A DNA stretch of 64,000 nucleotides from Alisma plantago-aquatica (GCA_963693085.1 OY856413.1:747146556-747210555), one strand, 5' to 3'. Positions 22,333 through 36,192 are shown, counted from the first letter of the stretch. Translations and numbers: made by a program. The notes: a model not told the origin generated them from the sequence alone.

Positions 22333-25300
22333 TGTAATGACCACATTTGTGCTTAATTGGTAAACTGGGGTTTACCTGAATGATTACATGCTTGATTAGA
22401 TTGAACATTGTTTAGACTTGATTAATGATAGTAGATCAATTGTGATGTTTCAAACCTAATAAAAAACTCTAACTATGATTTTAGTTTGAAGAATTAGGGT
22501 TTGAGAAATGTAAACCCTAATCGGCAAAAATTAGGGTTTTAATAGTACATGAATATGGAATTTGATCAGGATAGCAGTGATGTAAATGATTTTTCATATT
22601 TTCTAAAAAAAAAAAATTAATTGAATTTTGGATCTGGTATGGATAACTCAATCATGCATATTAGAGAAAAATTTCATAATATTTGAGTGTTCTTTGAATG
22701 TGGTTCTCGGTCTAACTATACTTTGACCAAATTGCTGACAAAGTGCTTTTCAGCAGTGTAGTGTTTTATTTTTATTTATTTATTGGTAACTCTAAATGAT
22801 CTGAAATTTTAATTGGAGATCTGAAACTCAATCATAAACATGTAAATTTTTCATAATTTTTGGATGCGTTTAGACCTTATCAGTAGACGAATTACAATAA
22901 TATTTTTATGGTAGAAAATTTAGTTGAAATAAGAGAAAGTATAGTGAGGGGTCAATGTGCCATTGACCCAAGAAGCTCAATTTCTCTATATGGTCAACCT
23001 AACACACAAGGAGCTCTCATAATTCGTGATTCAATCTAGAGAAATGAAATCCTAGAGAGATAGGGAGAGTTAGGGTTTGAGATGAGAAAGTGATGGAGAT
23101 GCTGACCTAGGGTTTTGCGGTCCGAGGAATGATGAAATCATGTAAGTTTAGCCTCTTTGGATATAGTTTCATGGTGAATCTTCTCTCACATGTCAAGATT
23201 CCATCCCTCCTCTGATTTGATCTGAAATGGTGTTAAAACTTCCCCTTTTCTCACTCTTTCTTCATAATCCTTCATTTTTAGGGTTTCCGAGTAAGGAAGG
23301 AGAATCGGGTGAATTGCTTGGGATTGGATATGAGATTGAGATTTTCATGAATGAGCTGCGTTTTAAAGGTGTTTTCACACCTTAGGGTGAGTTGGAACTT
23401 CCTTTAAATAGTATATTGCATGAAAATTGGTTAAATCATCCATAATATTTAATTGCTTAGTATGCGACTACAAACCCTAAATTGTGTGTTTGATCTAAGT
23501 TGTTGCAAAATGATATGAAATGGATTCTTCCTCTATTTGGATGAATTTCAGATGATAAAATCATATTAGAAATGTATACAATACATCCTAATGAGAATTC
23601 TTTAAGTATTTGCAGAGGTTATAAGAGTAAACTGAAATATAGGGAATTTGTCTATGACTCAAATTGCTGTATAATTAAATAGAGTAATTTGTTTAACTGG
23701 ATCCCCTTGGTTATTAATGATTGTTTATCTGAATTCATAGTACATATATGTCAGATACTATCTTGGATTTCATTTAGGGTGAATAGTGTTTGTTTGATAT
23801 CTCAGTAAAGAGGGTGAACCCCTAGATGCGAGAAAAGTTGGATATTTGTGAATAGATATCGTGAAATCCATTTGAACAGATTTTCTTGACATGACAGACT
23901 TTATTTATTTAATTTTATTATTGATGCATGTTATCTCAGTGAATGGCATGGAAACCCAAATTCATCTCAGTTCCAAGTTTCATACATATATTGATTTTAT
24001 ATGATTTGTTGATAGTAGTCTTTATTCAGTGAATGTTTATGTCGCATGAAATCCTTATGAGAGCCATGTGATAAGTGAATGAGGTAAATGAAACCCTAAG
24101 GATTGGGTATTCAATGAATCAAGTATTTTGATATCAATGTTCTCAGTATGAGATGTGGTGATGCACAACTCAAGATTTGGGTTGAGGTGCACGTTTTCCA
24201 AGAAAGTACAAATAATTTACAGGTGCAAATGACGATTACACGTATGTCAAGTAATTAACTCTTATCAGTGTATTAAGAAGTTCAATTGCATGATTCTAGT
24301 GTATAAAGTATCAAGTTGACATGTATTTTGTTATTTAAGAATTTTAGTCTGCCAGCAGGTATAAAATGTTGATTTCTCAGTATATTATAGTGTTTTGAGT
24401 ATATTTCTCTTCCAAGTTTAGAACGATATATGTGTTGTGTTATAAACTTCAAATAAATAAACATGGTACCATAGAGATACCAGAGTCAAGTTTAAGTAAG
24501 GGAAAAGATACAATATAGTAAGAGCTTTCCAATAATAATAAAATAATAGACTTAAGAGCCTTGAACACTGTAGATTCCCTATGAGAGGTTTGCACCTTAG
24601 GGATGAAATGACCTAACCCTTGTGGTGCATCCAGTATACGGGGGTCGGAACGTACCAACAGGTGGTATGGGGGATGAAGCCCTAGTGGAAGTCTCCTTAA
24701 ATTACAGAATGTAGTGTCCAACATCAACCAAAGATCCTGGCGGTACTAGAGTACAGAAAAAGCCAATAGGTGGCTTGAATCTCCACCTGTGTGCTCAGGT
24801 TAGAGAAGGAGTCCAGTTTTTACGGCATAATAGATGTGTCGAGGCCAGAGAGCCATTTTCTTGTTGCATACCAGAGAGTAGTCAGACTTAGCATTCCCGG
24901 GTGTATCATCTAAGTCTTGTACGGTGAGATCGTAGTTTACTACGAGGCTTCATTTGTAGAGTACAATGCATATGTTCAAGGCATAAGCTAAAATATGATA
25001 ATATAAGTTTTAAAGAGTTTCTTATAAGCAACAAAGGCTAAGAAAGATTTGAGTATAGTTTCCCAGCAATTATTCTTTGTATGTTTCTGAATTATTAATT
25101 CTCTTTGATATTAATCAAGCATGCTCATATATTGATTTACTCTTGTTGATATTTAGAATATCCTGTCATATTTATGATTGTAAATGATCAATCTCTTTAA
25201 AGCTTACTGTTTCTATAATTGATATCAGTTGCTCAAAAGTATATCTATAATTATATCAGTGCTTTAGACTATTTCTTTGAAGTACTCATTCACTTAGCGA

Positions 25301-25755
25301 GTAGGCTCACCCCTCTACTCAAATTTTTTAGGGAAACCGTGGGGATTGAAGATATCATTGCATCAGAGTAGATCTGCCACAAGAGTTAAGTCTGAGTATA
25401 GTTAAGTTCAGTCGGTCCCTAACACTCTAGGTCCTTGTATATATGTGAGAGACTTGTAAATGATGTTTGTATCTTCGTTTCCTTAATAGGAGAGAATGCA
25501 TTTGATTATCATGTCGTACGTACATGGAAGTGTGAGAAACAAAATGAATGTATGGATGTATATCATTAATTTTGAGATCATATTAGAGTAATCAAGGTTT
25601 AATTCTCATGTAAATTTTGTTTATTTGATTCAATGTGAGAAAACAAAGAGTTTGAAAAAGAATAAAAAGTTAAGGGTGATCTTTGTATTACATTAAATCC
25701 TCAATTTATGCCCTAATCTCATGATTAATGGTAATTGTGAGATCGGGGTGTAACA
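22333..25755 (+). repeat. 5' LTR of the LARD-like element
   Basis: Begins tgtaatgaccacatttg and ends gatcggggtgtaaca. It is almost collinear with 29248-32610. It contains no recognisable coding sequence. Confidence 0.9.
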
Positions 25756-25758
25756 ACT

Positions 25759-25770
25759 TGGTATCAGAGC
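25759..25770 (+). promoter_or_regulatory. Primer-binding site (initiator Met-tRNA), perfect
   Basis: tggtatcagagc, identical to the canonical plant retrotransposon site, three bases after the LTR. Confidence 0.9.
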
Positions 25771-28700
25771 TTAGGCTGAGTTGTCAGAGACCATTAAGTT
25801 AGTAAGTTGGAATCATAAGTGTGGAAGATAGGAGATATTATGATGTTAGCTCTGGGGATTTGAGTATTTGGATATCCTGGCCCGGTATCTGAGTACTTGG
25901 ATCAACCAGTATCAAGATACTCTATCTATTCTTTCGTGTATACCCTGGCCATGTATACAATGGAAGGATGGTCTAGAGAGGAACCCTAGAAATATTAGGG
26001 TTAGAAACAAGATAAGTAACATGAATTAAGAGATAAATATAAAATGAGATAGAACTTTCATTTCATATTGTTGTTTTATTGGAGATGAATAGAAAGTCTC
26101 TTATATGTTTGAATTCAAATATTCAGTATTTTGAAATATATATGGGTCTTTAAGATTTGTTATACACTATGCAGTTGTAGCATTTATTGATTACATTCTT
26201 TGTATCAAGTAGACTAGAAATGATCTTTGAATGAGCTTTCCTAAGTGGATAAGTTTTCTTCCACACATTTGAGATGAATAGGAGTTGAGTAATCCGGAGT
26301 AGCTCTTGGCTTCAGGACTGCAGGTTTGGCCTGGTCTGACTGGAAGGGTGCGTTACTGGGATCTAATGACTCTTATTGAAAATATAATAAGAGTATACTC
26401 TAGATAAATTTGACCCACATTATAGTGAGAACGTACATACACTAAGATGTTGAAACATATGGGAAAGATTAGAATAGCTAAGAATCAGTTAGAACTGATA
26501 TCTGAGATCCAACTTTGGGGCCTCATATGAGAAACCCTTAATTAAGAATAAAGGAACATGACATAAGGTTTAGATTAAGTTTAATTATTAGTATTATATG
26601 AACTCTAAATATGAAATATGGAAAAGATATGAGAAATGTATGCAAGGGTCCAAGATGGTAAGAATCAATCATGAGAAATGGATTATATAAACGCGTACAA
26701 TGTTTTTATGTACTCCAAAGCAAAGGGAAAATAGAATAAAAGAGCTAAGTATACAATAAGTACATAGAAGTGAAGAGTCCTCGGAAGAGTTAACGTGAAG
26801 AGAACTAGATGAGCATGTAAATCATAAAACTAGGATAAGAAACTTATTTGAAACAAAGAGAAATGTTGGAAATAATGAGCTTGATTAAGAAATGAGGGTT
26901 ATGATATAATTGAGAGCATGGAATGTATACCGTTATTATTAAGTTTAATATATTCATCCTTACTGCCTTTGGATTCTAAGTCTCTATAGAACAAAAAACT
27001 AGTTTATAAAAGAAGAACAAAAGTGTTTCTAAATAAATGAATACGGCATATAAAGGTAGACTATATTCAAGAAGGAAAAAGCTTGATTGAAAGAGAAACT
27101 ATGGTCCACCCATGCATGAGCCGTTTGATTTAAAATGAAGGATATGTAATGTATTAAACATGAGGTGATACTAGTAGAGAGATTATTGATTTAGAATTTC
27201 AACTTCACATTAGTAGAAGGATAAAAGGAAATATATGCAACATGGTATACATGATCATACACATAAAAGAAGCAACATGATCATAAGAGAAAACTAGAAG
27301 TTAAAGATGACATGTGGAATAGTAGCATATGGTAAGGGGATTATGGAAAGTAAAGAAGGGTTTGAAACATAATGGAGTAATATAGATTGTAAAAGAAAGA
27401 GGCTATGAGATTCAAGAATGTGCTAATTAGTCAAGTCCTTGTTGATAATTAATTAAACCTACATATGAGAAATGTATTATTGAATGTTTGAATATAAGAA
27501 TTCTAAGTCTCAAAATCATATTCTCTTTCATATCTTCCTTAATGAGAGCAATGTGGGAATGAAGTGATAAGAAAATGAATCATATATGATGCATAACCAC
27601 TGTGGTAGAGACATCTAGTGAATGTAATAATGACACACAATATGATGATGAAACCCTAGCAGGGTAATTGAGAATGTAATCTATCTGAATGGCCAAGTAA
27701 GAGAAAGGAAATTCAATCGATAAGATAAAGAAGACTTTAGTAAAACTTGTGAGATCCAAAGTTTGAATTTCAAATTAAGGGAGCAAAGTCACATCACAAT
27801 GACGTCATGCTACTGATAAGGACCGAACCCTAGAATGTTTAGAGTTGTAGTAGTTCAAGGGATGTCACTAGTGATTTGACCTTGAATACTAGCATCTCTA
27901 TAAAACAAGATTATGATATTTTCACTATGAGAAGTAAACTAGCACTGATAGTAATCCAGGGTTTAAAGATAGCTAATCTGAAAGGTAGATAAACTATATG
28001 GAAATTATTCGGAGTAAAGAGTAAGATATAAATTTGAAATGTAACAAGTGTGTTTTGAAAAAAAGGAGAAATACAATATGAGTGAAGTGTGATATGAGAT
28101 AAATTCTTGCAGTGATAGCAAGAATGATGAATAATCTATTTATACCTTGTATGTTTCAATTTTAGGAATGTTTAATCTACGTGATTAAAATGAGAAGGAT
28201 AAGTAGCAAAAAGTAAGTATTAGTGAATGAGGAGAGAGACAAGAGAAAACAATGGCTTTTAGTAATATGTGAATTTGTTTTTAGAAGTATAATTTGTTGA
28301 AGTCATATTAAGAGATGTAAATTGGTTCTACGTATGATTTCAGTGTACATGTGCAAGCAATATGTTAATTAAAGGTGTCTGATAGTTGTAGTCATTCATA
28401 CCAGTAATCCATCTTAGTATTGTACAATTGTGGTATGGTGATATGGGTTGAATAATGATGGAACAAATGAAGGGTTACCATGAATAAGGTAGTCTTACAT
28501 ATTCACTCATATGCATAGAAGGTATGATAACCATATTGTATTGATATGTAACCCTAATGAGGTATAGCTTGTTATACCTAGCTTTAATATAACTAAGTGA
28601 TGGTAATTGGGTATGAATAGTCCTTGAATGACTAATACAATCATGGAGTACTTTGTTACTATTGTTGAAATCCTAGTATGCTATAACCCGATGGTTACAC

Positions 28701-29233
28701 CTTGAATTATGTGTGGGTTCATACTTGAGAATAATATGGAATGTGATGGTAATGCTTCACCTTATGCATCCATGATGCAATGGGGATGTCATGAGTAGTA
28801 TTGTACAATTGTTTTTGAATCTAGTCTTCCAACTCAAGACTATTTTGCTATTTGAGTAGCACAATAGTAAAATTCAAAAGAACATGGTGAACTCTCTTTT
28901 GTGACTTAGAGGTGATACATAACAATAGTACATATTGAGCCGTATGAATTGAGATAGTTGGATCAGATTATCAATGTTGAGGTAACACCTTAAGAGTATA
29001 AAAATATGGAAATTGTTGTTTCTCTCTCTATCTAATGATTGGTTGTGGCATAGAGAATTTATTTGTTATCATTGAGAACTATTTCAAACATGTCGTGATT
29101 AGAAAAGAAATGAAGGACTTAATGTTGAAAACTGCATTCAAGTATGAAATACAAGAATGTAATGACATGTAAGATTTCATAAGCTTAAAATAAACTTTGT
29201 TTGCATATTTATTTTTTGGGGATGAAACTTTTT
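25771..29233 (+). other. Non-coding interior of the LARD-like element
   Basis: About 3.46 kb, purine-rich on the plus strand (many agaa, gaaa and aagga tracts), with no long open frame on either strand and no retroviral motif. It presumably carries packaging and priming signals only. Confidence 0.75.
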
Positions 29234-29247
29234 ATGGGGGTGAGAAT
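29234..29247 (+). promoter_or_regulatory. Polypurine tract
   Basis: atgggggtgagaat directly precedes the 3' LTR, in the position where plus-strand DNA synthesis is primed. Confidence 0.75.
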
Positions 29248-32200
29248 TGCAATGACCACATTTGTGCTTAATTGGTAAACTAGGGTTTACCTGAATGATT
29301 ACATTCTTGATTAGATTGAACATCATTTAGACTTGATTAATGATAGTAGATCAATTGTGGTGTTTCAAACCTAAGAAGAAACTCTAACTATGACTTTAGT
29401 TTGAAGAATTAGGGTTTGAGAAATGTAAACCCTAATTGGAAAAAATTAGGAATTTGATAGTACATGAATATGGAATTTGATCAGGATAGCGGTGTGGTAA
29501 ATGAGTTTTCATATTTTCTAAACATTTTGAATTTAATTGAATTTTGGATATGATATGTATAACTCAATCGTGCATATTGGAGAAAAATTTCAGAATATTT
29601 GAGTGTTCTTTGAATGTCGTTCTTGATCGAACTATACTTCGACCAAAATGATGACAGGGTGCTTTTAAGCAGTGTAGTGTTTTATTTTTATTTATTTATT
29701 GGTAACTCTAAATGATCTGAAATTTTAACTGGATATCTGAAACTCAATCATAAACAACATGTAAAATTTTCATAATTTTTGGATTCGTTTAGACCTTATT
29801 AGTATACAAATTACAGTAATATTTTTATGACAGAAAATTCAGCTGAAATAAGAGAAAGTATAGTGAGGGGTCAATGTGCAATTGACCCAAGCAGATCAAT
29901 TTCTCTATATGGTCAACCTAGAGAAACAAAATCCTAGAGAGAGAGGGAGAGTTAGGGTTTGAGAGGAGAAAGTGATTGAGATGCTGACCTAGGGTTTTAC
30001 GGTCTGAGAATGATGAAATCATGTAAGTTTAGCCTCTTTGGATATAGTTTCATGGTGAATATTCTCTCACATGTCAAGATTACTTCCCTCCTCTGATTTG
30101 ATCTGAAATGGTGTTAAAACTTCCCCTTTTCTCACTCTTTCTTCATAATCCCTCATTTTTAGGGTTTCCGAGTTGAAAAGAAGAAGAATCGGGTGAATTG
30201 CTAGGGATTTATAATGAGATTGAGATTTTAAGGGATGAGATGTGTTTTTAAGGTGTTTTCACTCCTTAGGGTGAGTGGGAACTTTCTTTTAACAGTATAT
30301 TGCATGAAAATTGGTTAAATCATCCATAATCTTTAATTGCTTAGTATGCGACTACAAACCCCGAATTGTGTGTTTGATCTAAGTTGTTGCAAAATGATAT
30401 GAAATGGATCTATGTTTGGATGAATTTCAGATGATAAAATCATATTAGAAATGTATACAATACATCCTAATGAGAATTCCCTAAGTATTCACAGAGGTTA
30501 TAAGAGTAAACTGAAATATAGGGAATTTGTCTATGACTGAAATTGTTGTATAATTAAATAGAAAATTTTGTTTATCTAGATCCCCTTGGTTATGAATGAT
30601 TGTTTATCTAAATTCATAGTACATATATGTCAGATACTATCTTGGATTTCATTTAGGGTGAATAGTGTTTGTTTGATATCTTAGTAAAGAGGGTGAAACC
30701 CTATATGCGAGGAAAGTTGGATATTTGTGAATAGATATCATGAAATCCATTTGAATGGATTTTCTTGACATGATAGACTTTATTTATTCAATTTTATTAT
30801 TGATGCATGTTATCTCATTTAATGGCATGGAAACCCAAATTCAGCTCAGTTCCAAGGTTTCATACATATATTGATTTTATATGATTTGTTGATAGTAGTC
30901 TTTATTCAGTGAATGTTTATGTCGCATGAAATCCTTATGAGAGCCATGTGATAAGTGAATGAGGTAAATGAAACCCTAAGGATAGGGTGTTAAATGAATC
31001 AAGTATTTTGATATCAATGTTCTCAGTATGAGATGTGGTGATGCACAACTCAAGATTTGGGTTGAGGTGCATGTTTTCCAAGAAAGTACAAATAATTTAC
31101 AGGTGCAAATGACAATTACTCATATGTCAAGTAATTAACTCTTGTCAATGTATTAAGAAGTTCAATTGCATGATTCTAGTGTATAAAGTATCAAGTGGAC
31201 ATGTATTCTTTTATTTAAGAATTTTAGTCTGTCTGCAGGTATAAAATGTTGATTTCTCAATATATTACAATGTTTTGAGTATATTGCTCTGCCAAGTTTA
31301 GAATGATATACATGTTGTGTTATAAACTCCAAATAAATAGACACAGTACCATAGAGATACCAGAGTCAAGTATAAGTATGGGAAAAGATACAATATAGTA
31401 AGTTCTTTCCAAGAATAATAAAATAATACACTTGAGAGCCCCGAACACCATAGATTCCCTATGAGAGGTATGTGCCTTGGGGATAAAATGACCTAACCTT
31501 GGCGGTGTGTCCAGTATATGGGGGTCAGAACGTACCAACAGGTGGTACGGGGGATGAATCCCTAGTGGAAGTCTCCTTAAATTATAGAATGTAGTGTCCA
31601 ACATCAACCAGAGATCCTAGTGGCACTAGAATACAGAAAAAGCCAATAGGTGGCTTGACTCTCCGCCTGTGTGTTCAGGTTAGAGGAGGAGTCTAGTTTT
31701 TATAGCATAATAGATGTGTCGAGGCCAGAGAGACATTTTCCTATTGCAGACTAGAGAGTACTCAGACTTAGTATTCTCGAGTGTGTCGGCTAAGTCTTGT
31801 ACGGTGAGATCATAATTTTCTACGAGTCTTCATATGTAGAGTACACTGCATATGATCAGGGCATAAGCTAAAATATGATAATATAAGTTTTAAAGAGTTT
31901 CTTATAAGTAAGAAAGGCTAAGAAATATTCGAGTATAGTTTCCCAGCAATTATTCTTTGTATGTTTCTGAATTATTAGTTATCTTTGAAATTAATCAAGC
32001 ATGCTCATATATTTATTTACTCTTGTTGATATCTAGAGTATCCTACCATATTTATGATTGTAAATGATCAATCTCTTTAAAGCTTATTGCTGCTATAATT
32101 GATATCAGTTTCTCAAAAGTATATATGTAATTATATCAGTGCTTTAGACTATTTCTTTGAAGTACTCATTCATTGAGCGAGTAGGCTCACCCCTCTACTC

Positions 32201-32610
32201 AAAATTTTTAGGGAAACTATGGGGATTGAAGATATCATTGCATCAGAGTAGATCTACCACAAGAGTTAAGTCTGAGTATAGTTAAGTTCAATCGGTCCCT
32301 GTCACTCTAGCTAAATGATGTTTGTATCTTCATTTCCTTAATAAGAGAGAATGCATTCGATTATCACGTCGTATGTACATGGAAGTGTGAGAAACAGAAT
32401 GAATGTATGGATGTGTATCATTAATGTTGAGATCATATTAGAGTAATCAGGGTTTAATTCTCTTGTAAAGTTTGTTTATGTGATTCAATGTGAGAAAACA
32501 AAGAGTTTGAAAAAGAAGAAAAAGTTAAGGGTGATCTTTGTATTATGTTAAATCCTCAATTTATGCCCTAATCTCATGATAAATGGTAATTGTGAGATCG
32601 GGGTGTAACA
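29248..32610 (+). repeat. 3' LTR of the LARD-like element
   Basis: Begins tgcaatgacc (one transition from the 5' LTR start) and ends gatcggggtgtaaca. Relative to the 5' LTR it lacks about 40 bases near 29920 and about 27 bases near 32310. Confidence 0.9.
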
Positions 32611-33450
32611 TTTATCTTCTAGACATGTCTTTCCTAGTAATGATATTGCTCGTATTTCTCTTGAGAAAGATTCTTATTTGACTAAAGCCCTTTGTTTAGG
32701 GGTCGACCTTATTCATGCTAAAGATGAGCTTGCTAGTTTTTATTCTACTATCATATCTCTTAATGGTGACAATCATAGACTTAGAGCCTCTCTATAGAAA
32801 TTCCTCAAAGGGAAAAACTCTCTTAATGAAATCCTTGACCATTCTACCAAACAAAGTGGTAGTAGTGGTTTGGGATTTGATGGGGTAGAACCTAAGGGAA
32901 AGAACAAAGCCAAAGGTAAGAAAAAGAGTAAGCAAACCTCCTTTTTCATTGGAGAGTCTTCTGGCACTAATAACCCTATGATTTGTTCTCATTGCAAATG
33001 TGATGATCATTACTCTACTTATTGTCCTTACAAGCCTAAGGGGACCAACCCAAAGATGAAATGGGTCCCCAAGCTAACTCTAGATCCCAAATTTTGAGTT
33101 GGGGGTCAACACTCTCCTTTCTTTCAGGATAGAGGAAGATGGATTGTTGATAGTGGTTGCACTAAGCACATGACATGTGATATAAGCCATTTCAACAACT
33201 TCACTAAGAAGAAAGGAGGTTCGGTTACCTTTGGAGACAAAAAGAAAGGTAAGGTTAAAGGTGAGGGTGATGAAGGTGAATCCTTATGTATCAAGAATGT
33301 TCTCTGTGTGGATGGCCTACATCACAATTTAATAAGTGTAAGTCAATTATGTGATTATGGTTCCCTTGTGCTATTTTACTTCTTTTGAATGATTGATTCT
33401 AGATTCCCTCACCTATCAAGTCATATATAAGGGAACTAGAAGTGGTAATC
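32611..33450 (+). pseudogene. Copia pol: second zinc knuckle and protease
   Basis: Resumes the Sirevirus-like polyprotein. One frame runs HLSSRHVFPSNDIARISLEK through NGDNHRLRASL, a stop near 32796, then KKSKQTSFFIGE, a CX2CX4HX4C knuckle CSHCKCDDHYSTYC at about 32986-33028, and MKWVPK. After a stop near 33096 the aspartic protease begins: GRWIVDSGCTKHMTCD, with DSG as catalytic motif at about 33148, then GGSVTFGDKKKGKVKGEG and LCIKNVLCVDGLHHNLISVS, the conserved end of copia proteases. Decay after 33388 destroys the junction to integrase. The good preservation in one frame contrasts with the gag half. Confidence 0.85.
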
Positions 33451-33504
33451 TATATGTAATTGTTCTTGACTCTATTAAGCATGTTGTTGGTAGACACCTA
33501 GTAG

Positions 33505-34230
33505 TCAACTCGTAATGATATTTCTCTTTGGCATCGTTGGCTTGGTCATGTAAATATGCATCAGTTGAAGAAGTTGAGCAAAAAGGACTTGGTCAAGGGA
33601 CTTCCCAATTTGGATTTTGAAAAGGATGAGGAATTCCAACATTATATCCAAGGAAAGCAAACCAAGTTCTCCATCAAATCCAAAGGAGTCCTTAGTATCA
33701 AGAGACCTCTTAAACTTCTTCACATTGATCTATTCGGACCAATGAGAACTCAATCGCTTCATGGTTCTAAGTATTGCCTTGTTATTGTTGATGATTTTTC
33801 TAGATATACTTGGACCTTCTTTCTCATTTTCAAGAGTGATATGCTTGATGTTTTCTCTAGTTTTTGCAAATGAGTTGAGAATGAAACTTCTTGCTTAATC
33901 ATTTTCATCTGTAGTGATCATGGGGGGGGGAATTTGAAAATGATCTTTTTGAATGATTTTGTGAAGAATCTGGCTATGCGCATAACTTCTCTTCACCTTG
34001 AACACCTCAACAAAATGGGGTTGTAGAGAGGAATAATAGGTCACTACAGTAATGGCTAGGACCATGTTTTTAGAGTATGACACTCCAAAGAAGTTTTGGG
34101 CTGAAGCTGTCAGTACCTCATATTTTGTGCAAAACCAGGTTTTTGCATATCCTTCTTTGAAGAAAACCCCCTATGACTATGTTGTGGTAGGAAACCTTCT
34201 ATAAAATATTTCCATATTTTTGGATGTCTG
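33505..34230 (+). pseudogene. Copia pol: integrase
   Basis: Starts with the zinc-binding LWHRWLGHVNMHQL (about 33523-33562), where the HH pair is present. The CC pair region EFQHYIQGKQTKFSIK has lost its Cys residues. The catalytic core follows: PLKLLHIDLFGPMRTQSLHG (first acidic residue in HIDLFGP), KYCLVIVDDFSRYTWTFFL, then CSDHGGGN (second Asp region) and fragments HLEHLNKMGL, matching the usual P-Q-Q-N-G-V-V-E segment that holds the catalytic Glu but here frameshifted. Stops and frameshifts after 33873 inactivate it. Confidence 0.82.
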
Positions 34231-34239
34231 TGTTTTGTT

Positions 34240-35760
34240 TTGAATACGAAAGATTATCTTGACAAGTTTGATTTGAAATCTGACAAGGCTTTCTTTGTTG
34301 GCTATGGCACTACTTGCAATGCTTATACAATGTTTAATATTGATCTTGATAAAGTAGAAGAATCTATAAATGTTAAGTTTATTGAGACTAACCCCTCTAT
34401 TCCCAAAGATATTGTTCCAAATGTTGATGTTGTAGGTGAGGTAATTCCCATTCTAAAAGAACGCAATATCACCCAAAAGGGAAAAGAGGTGGTCATTCAA
34501 GAAGAAGAGAAAGATGAAAAGATGAAGGTTCCAACTCCCCAATTTGCAAAGAATCATCCAAAAGAGTTGATTTTAGGTGATCCATTTGAAAGAGTGAAGA
34601 TGCGGGCTGCATTCAACAAAGAACAAGCCAACAACGCCTTCATCTCACAACTCGATCCAAAGAATGTCAAATAAGCTCTTGGGGATGATGAATGGATCTT
34701 AGCCATGCAAGAAGAGTTGGAGCAGTTTGAAAAGAACAAAGTATGGACCCTAGTGCCAAGACCAAGTGATATAAAGATCATTGTCACCAAGTGGGTCTAC
34801 CGCAACAAGCTAGATGAAAGAGACAATGTGGCAAGAAACAAAGTAAGGTTAGTGGATCAAGGCCACAATCGGCAGGAATGTATAGATTTTGATGAAACAT
34901 ATGCCAATTAGCAAGACTTGAGTCCATTCATATGCTAATTTCTTTTGCCAGTTGTAAAAACTTTCTTCTTTATCAAATGGATCTTCAAAGTGCATTTTTT
35001 AATGGAACAATTGAGGAGGAAGTGTATGTTGTACAACCCCCGGGATTTGAACTTGATAGTTTACTTAACCATGTTAATTTATTGCAAAAATCTCAATATG
35101 AACTCAAACAAACACCTAGAGCTTGGTATGAGAAATTAAAGAAATTTTTTCTAGATCATGGGTATATCATGGGCAAAGTAGATTCTACCTTGTTTCTAAA
35201 GCACACTTCTAACCATTTTCTTATCATTCAAATATATGTTGATGATATCATTTTTGACAGAACTATTCTTGATCTTTGCAAAGAATTTAGTGATCATATG
35301 TAGAGTGACTTCGAGATGAGTATGATGGGTCAGCTCACATTCTTCCTCGGATTTCAAATAAAGCAAACTAAAGATGGAAACTTCATCAACCAAGGAAAGT
35401 ACACAAGTGAGCTATTGTGGGATGGATAACACCAAGATGATGGACACACACATGTCAAACACCGCCAAACTTGATAAAGATGAAGAAGGTGATAAGGTAG
35501 ATGAGAATCTCTATAGAGGTATGATTGGAAGTTTAATTTATTTAATGACCTCTAGACCTGATATAATGTTTAGTGTTAGCTTGTATGCTCACTTTCAATC
35601 AAATCTCAAGAAATCACATCTTATAGTTGTTAAGAGGATTTTAAGGTACTTAGTCAAAACCCCAAATTTTGGACTATGGTATCCCAAGTCAAGGACTTTA
35701 CTCTTACATCTTATAGTGATGTGGATTATGTGGAATGCTTGATTGATAGAAAGTGCACAA
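34240..35760 (+). pseudogene. Copia pol: reverse transcriptase
   Basis: After a linker (KFDLKSDKAFFVGYGTTCNA and an acidic stretch with EEEKDEKMKVPTPQFA), the RT begins DEWILAMQEELEQFEKNKVW, then TKWVYRNKLDERDNVARNKV, DFDETYA, the core MDLQSAFFNGTIEEEVYVVQ, then PPGFE, QTPRAWYEKL and catalytic YVDDIIF (about 35235-35255). GQLTFFLGFQIKQ and, in another frame, YRGMIGSLIYLMTSRPDIMF follow, both conserved copia motifs. Stops lie near 34672, 34909 and 35301, with frameshifts near 34930 and 35390. Domain order and spacing are normal. Confidence 0.88.
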
Positions 35761-36192
35761 GTGGCACTTGATTTCTCCTAAGACCATGTTTGGTCTCTTG
35801 GTTTTTCAAGAAATAGAGCACAATGACATTACCAACTATTGAGGATGAGTACATTGTAGTCGAGAGTTGTTGTTCCTAGGTCCTATGGATGAAGCAAATG
35901 CTTCAAGACTTTAACATTCATTTTTAATGCTACTCCTATCTATTGTGATAATACTAGTACAATTAACTTGTCATATAATCCTATCTTTCATAGTATATCT
36001 AAGCATGTAGAGGTTTGCCATCATTTTTTTTGTGATCACATTGTCAAAAAGGATATCTATCTCACGCATGTGGACATGGAAAATCAGTTGGCAGACATTT
36101 TTACTAAACCTCTAGCTAGAGAGCAATTTAACTTTATTAGACATAAACTACTCATAATTGTTTTGAATGAATCCGATATGCCTTCTAGATAG
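35690..36192 (+). pseudogene. Copia pol: RNase H and end of polyprotein
   Basis: Reads YSDVDYVECLIDRKCTSGT (YSDADW-type RNase H start), then LVSWFFKK, and in another frame a long open stretch from 35968 with ISKHVEVCHHFFCDHIVKKD and ENQLADIFTKPLAREQF, the classic C-terminal copia motif. It ends at a stop at 36190. The first catalytic Asp is kept; several stops near 35771-35960 break the middle. Confidence 0.85.

Larger units (their letters stand above)
22333..32610 (+). mobile_element. LARD-like non-autonomous LTR retrotransposon
   Basis: Two LTRs of 3423 and 3363 bp flank a 3.5-kb interior. A perfect Met-tRNA primer site follows the 5' LTR and a purine tract precedes the 3' LTR. Target duplication tttat (22328-22332 and 32611-32615) is exact. 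The interior contains no gag, protease, integrase or RT motif and only short open frames, so it matches the definition of large retrotransposon derivatives mobilised in trans. Which superfamily supplies the enzymes is unknown; LTR ends tgtaatgacc...gtaaca resemble those of plant Ty3/gypsy elements, an inference only. The LTRs differ by about 6 percent over the first 150 bases, with two deletions of about 25-40 bp in the 3' LTR. Confidence 0.88.

Noticed and set aside
24282..24464. Minus-strand 60-codon open frame, repeated at 31162-31344
   Set aside because: Same reason: LTR duplication, no coding signature.
24449..24727. Minus-strand open frame of about 92 codons, repeated at 31320-31607
   Set aside because: It appears twice only because both lie in the duplicated LTRs of the LARD-like element; no protein family resemblance.
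32773..33010. Minus-strand open frames
   Set aside because: Shadows of the plus-strand copia polyprotein carrying the second zinc knuckle.
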